DNA of 23,293 bases from Paracoccaceae bacterium (GTDB lineage: Bacteria; Pseudomonadota; Alphaproteobacteria; Rhodobacterales; Rhodobacteraceae), in the NCBI GenBank assembly GCA_003565055.1, contig PXDM01000247.1:1-23293 (forward strand). The letters are read 5' to 3'. The stretch's first letter is position 1; each line of letters opens with the position of its first letter. The notes beneath the pieces are model-generated. The model ran no database searches, was not told the origin of the DNA, and saw nothing but the letters and a program-made list of their open reading frames with translations. A program made the translations under genes and the position numbers. Of the stretch, positions 22,928 to 23,293 are shown piece by piece.

Positions 22928-22960
22928 GCCAAAATCAGCGAAATTTTGCCGATTTTTGGC
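22928..22960. repeat. Imperfect AT-rich inverted repeat upstream of the M23 gene
   Basis: GCCAAAATCAGCGAAA (22928-22943) mirrors the sequence ending GATTTTTGGC (to 22960) with a few mismatches, giving a ~16-bp arm palindrome almost without loop. It stands out as A/T-rich in a G+C-rich gap between the DUF455 stop and the M23 start. It may be a regulator site or an RNA hairpin; nothing else in the 22754-23013 gap looks like a gene. Confidence 0.4.
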
Positions 22961-23013
22961 GGCAACTGCGACAATCTGTCATGAAAATCAAGCGTCTCGG
23001 GCCGTCGCGGCGC

Positions 23014-23293
23014 TCAGGCGGGCTCAGTCAGCGGCCAATAGAAATCCGGCGGCAGCCCCGCTTGCGCGCGTTTCTCTTCATTGAAAGGCGGGCGCAGGGG
23101 GCTGTGAAAGTAGCGCCGCACCAGATCGAGAAAGACCGGCTGCGGATCAAGCCCCGCGCGCCCGCAGAGGAAATTGAACCATTTGGACCCATAAGCGACA
23201 TGGCCCACTTCTTCGGAATAGATGACCTCCAGCGCTTCGATGGCCTGAGCATCTTTGGCGCGGCGGAAGATCTCGATCATGCCCGGTGTCACA
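23014..23293 (-). CDS. DUF455 family ferritin-like protein, C-terminal part (partial)
   Basis: The last ~93 residues of a DUF455 protein, whose gene begins beyond the right edge. The visible part has the family sequence TPGMIEIFRRAKD, then YSEEVGHVAYGSKWF, in which the E-x-x-H (EVGH) is the metal-ligand motif of ferritin-like helices, and the C-terminal RRYFHSPLRPPFNEEKRAQAG block. The family is structurally related to ferritin-like di-iron proteins but its reaction is not established. It lies on the same strand as, and 260 bp upstream of, the M23 peptidase gene, so it is probably a separate transcript. Confidence 0.88.
   Translation of the reverse strand, partial: VTPGMIEIFRRAKDAQAIEALEVIYSEEVGHVAYGSKWFNFLCGRAGLDPQPVFLDLVRRYFHSPLRPPFNEEKRAQAGLPPDFYWPLTEPA

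Noticed and set aside
1..23293. CRISPR arrays, insertion sequences, phage or toxin-antitoxin genes
   Set aside because: No regularly spaced direct repeats, transposase or integrase motifs, or small paired toxin-antitoxin genes were found on either strand.

Overview
The window is a stretch of high-GC chromosome from an alphaproteobacterium, most probably a member of the Rhodobacterales (Rhodobacteraceae). This rests on the gene order NYN-folK-rpoZ-rsh-DUF2062-pdxJ-acpS, the style of the proteins, and an aglEFGAK-type alpha-glucoside locus like that of Rhizobium and Rhodobacter relatives. No phage, insertion sequence, CRISPR array or recognisable defence system is visible; the genes look like native chromosome.

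Layout. (1) 1-1418: the 3' end of gltB, glutamate synthase large subunit. (2) 1690-2265, minus strand: a small NYN/PIN-like nuclease, divergent from a plus-strand housekeeping run of folK (2377), rpoZ (3064), a bifunctional (p)ppGpp synthetase/hydrolase rsh (3480), a DUF2062 membrane protein (5641), pdxJ (6339) and acpS (7107). (3) recO (minus) converges on acpS. The lepB-rnc-era genes that I recall lying between acpS and recO in relatives are not here. (4) 8332-8958: a Pr6Pr-type membrane protein, whose 3' end overlaps the convergent glk.

(5) 8940-18933 is a sugar-utilisation island with two divergent operons. On the minus strand a LacI-family regulator, a GH1 beta-glucosidase and a glucokinase are tightly packed; the regulator and glucosidase share an ATGA overlap. 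On the plus strand lie a periplasmic binding protein, two permeases, a GH13 alpha-glucosidase and a MalK-type ATPase (aglE, F, G, A, K). Together they would import a glucoside, hydrolyse alpha- or beta-linked glucose in the cytoplasm and phosphorylate the released glucose. The 272-bp divergent region holds palindromes with a central CG, typical of LacI-family operators, one of them abutting a plausible -10. The aglE-aglF gap carries three successive hairpins, suggesting differential mRNA stability.

(6) A bidirectional terminator (18949-18978) separates aglK from a convergent DEAD-box RNA helicase. (7) A tRNA-Leu(CAA) gene lies at 20646-20729. (8) On the minus strand a membrane-anchored coiled-coil M23 peptidase and a bactofilin overlap by 11 bp, forming a cell-shape module that ends at a clear intrinsic terminator. 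(9) The right edge holds the 3' end of a DUF455 ferritin-like protein.

Most of the window is ordinary, well-conserved chromosome. The parts most worth a second look are the regulatory architecture and mixed alpha/beta enzymology of the glucoside locus, the large extracytoplasmic insertion in AglG, the broken acpS-recO gene order, and the overlapping M23-bactofilin pair. I did not find convincing evidence for a wholly new biological system.
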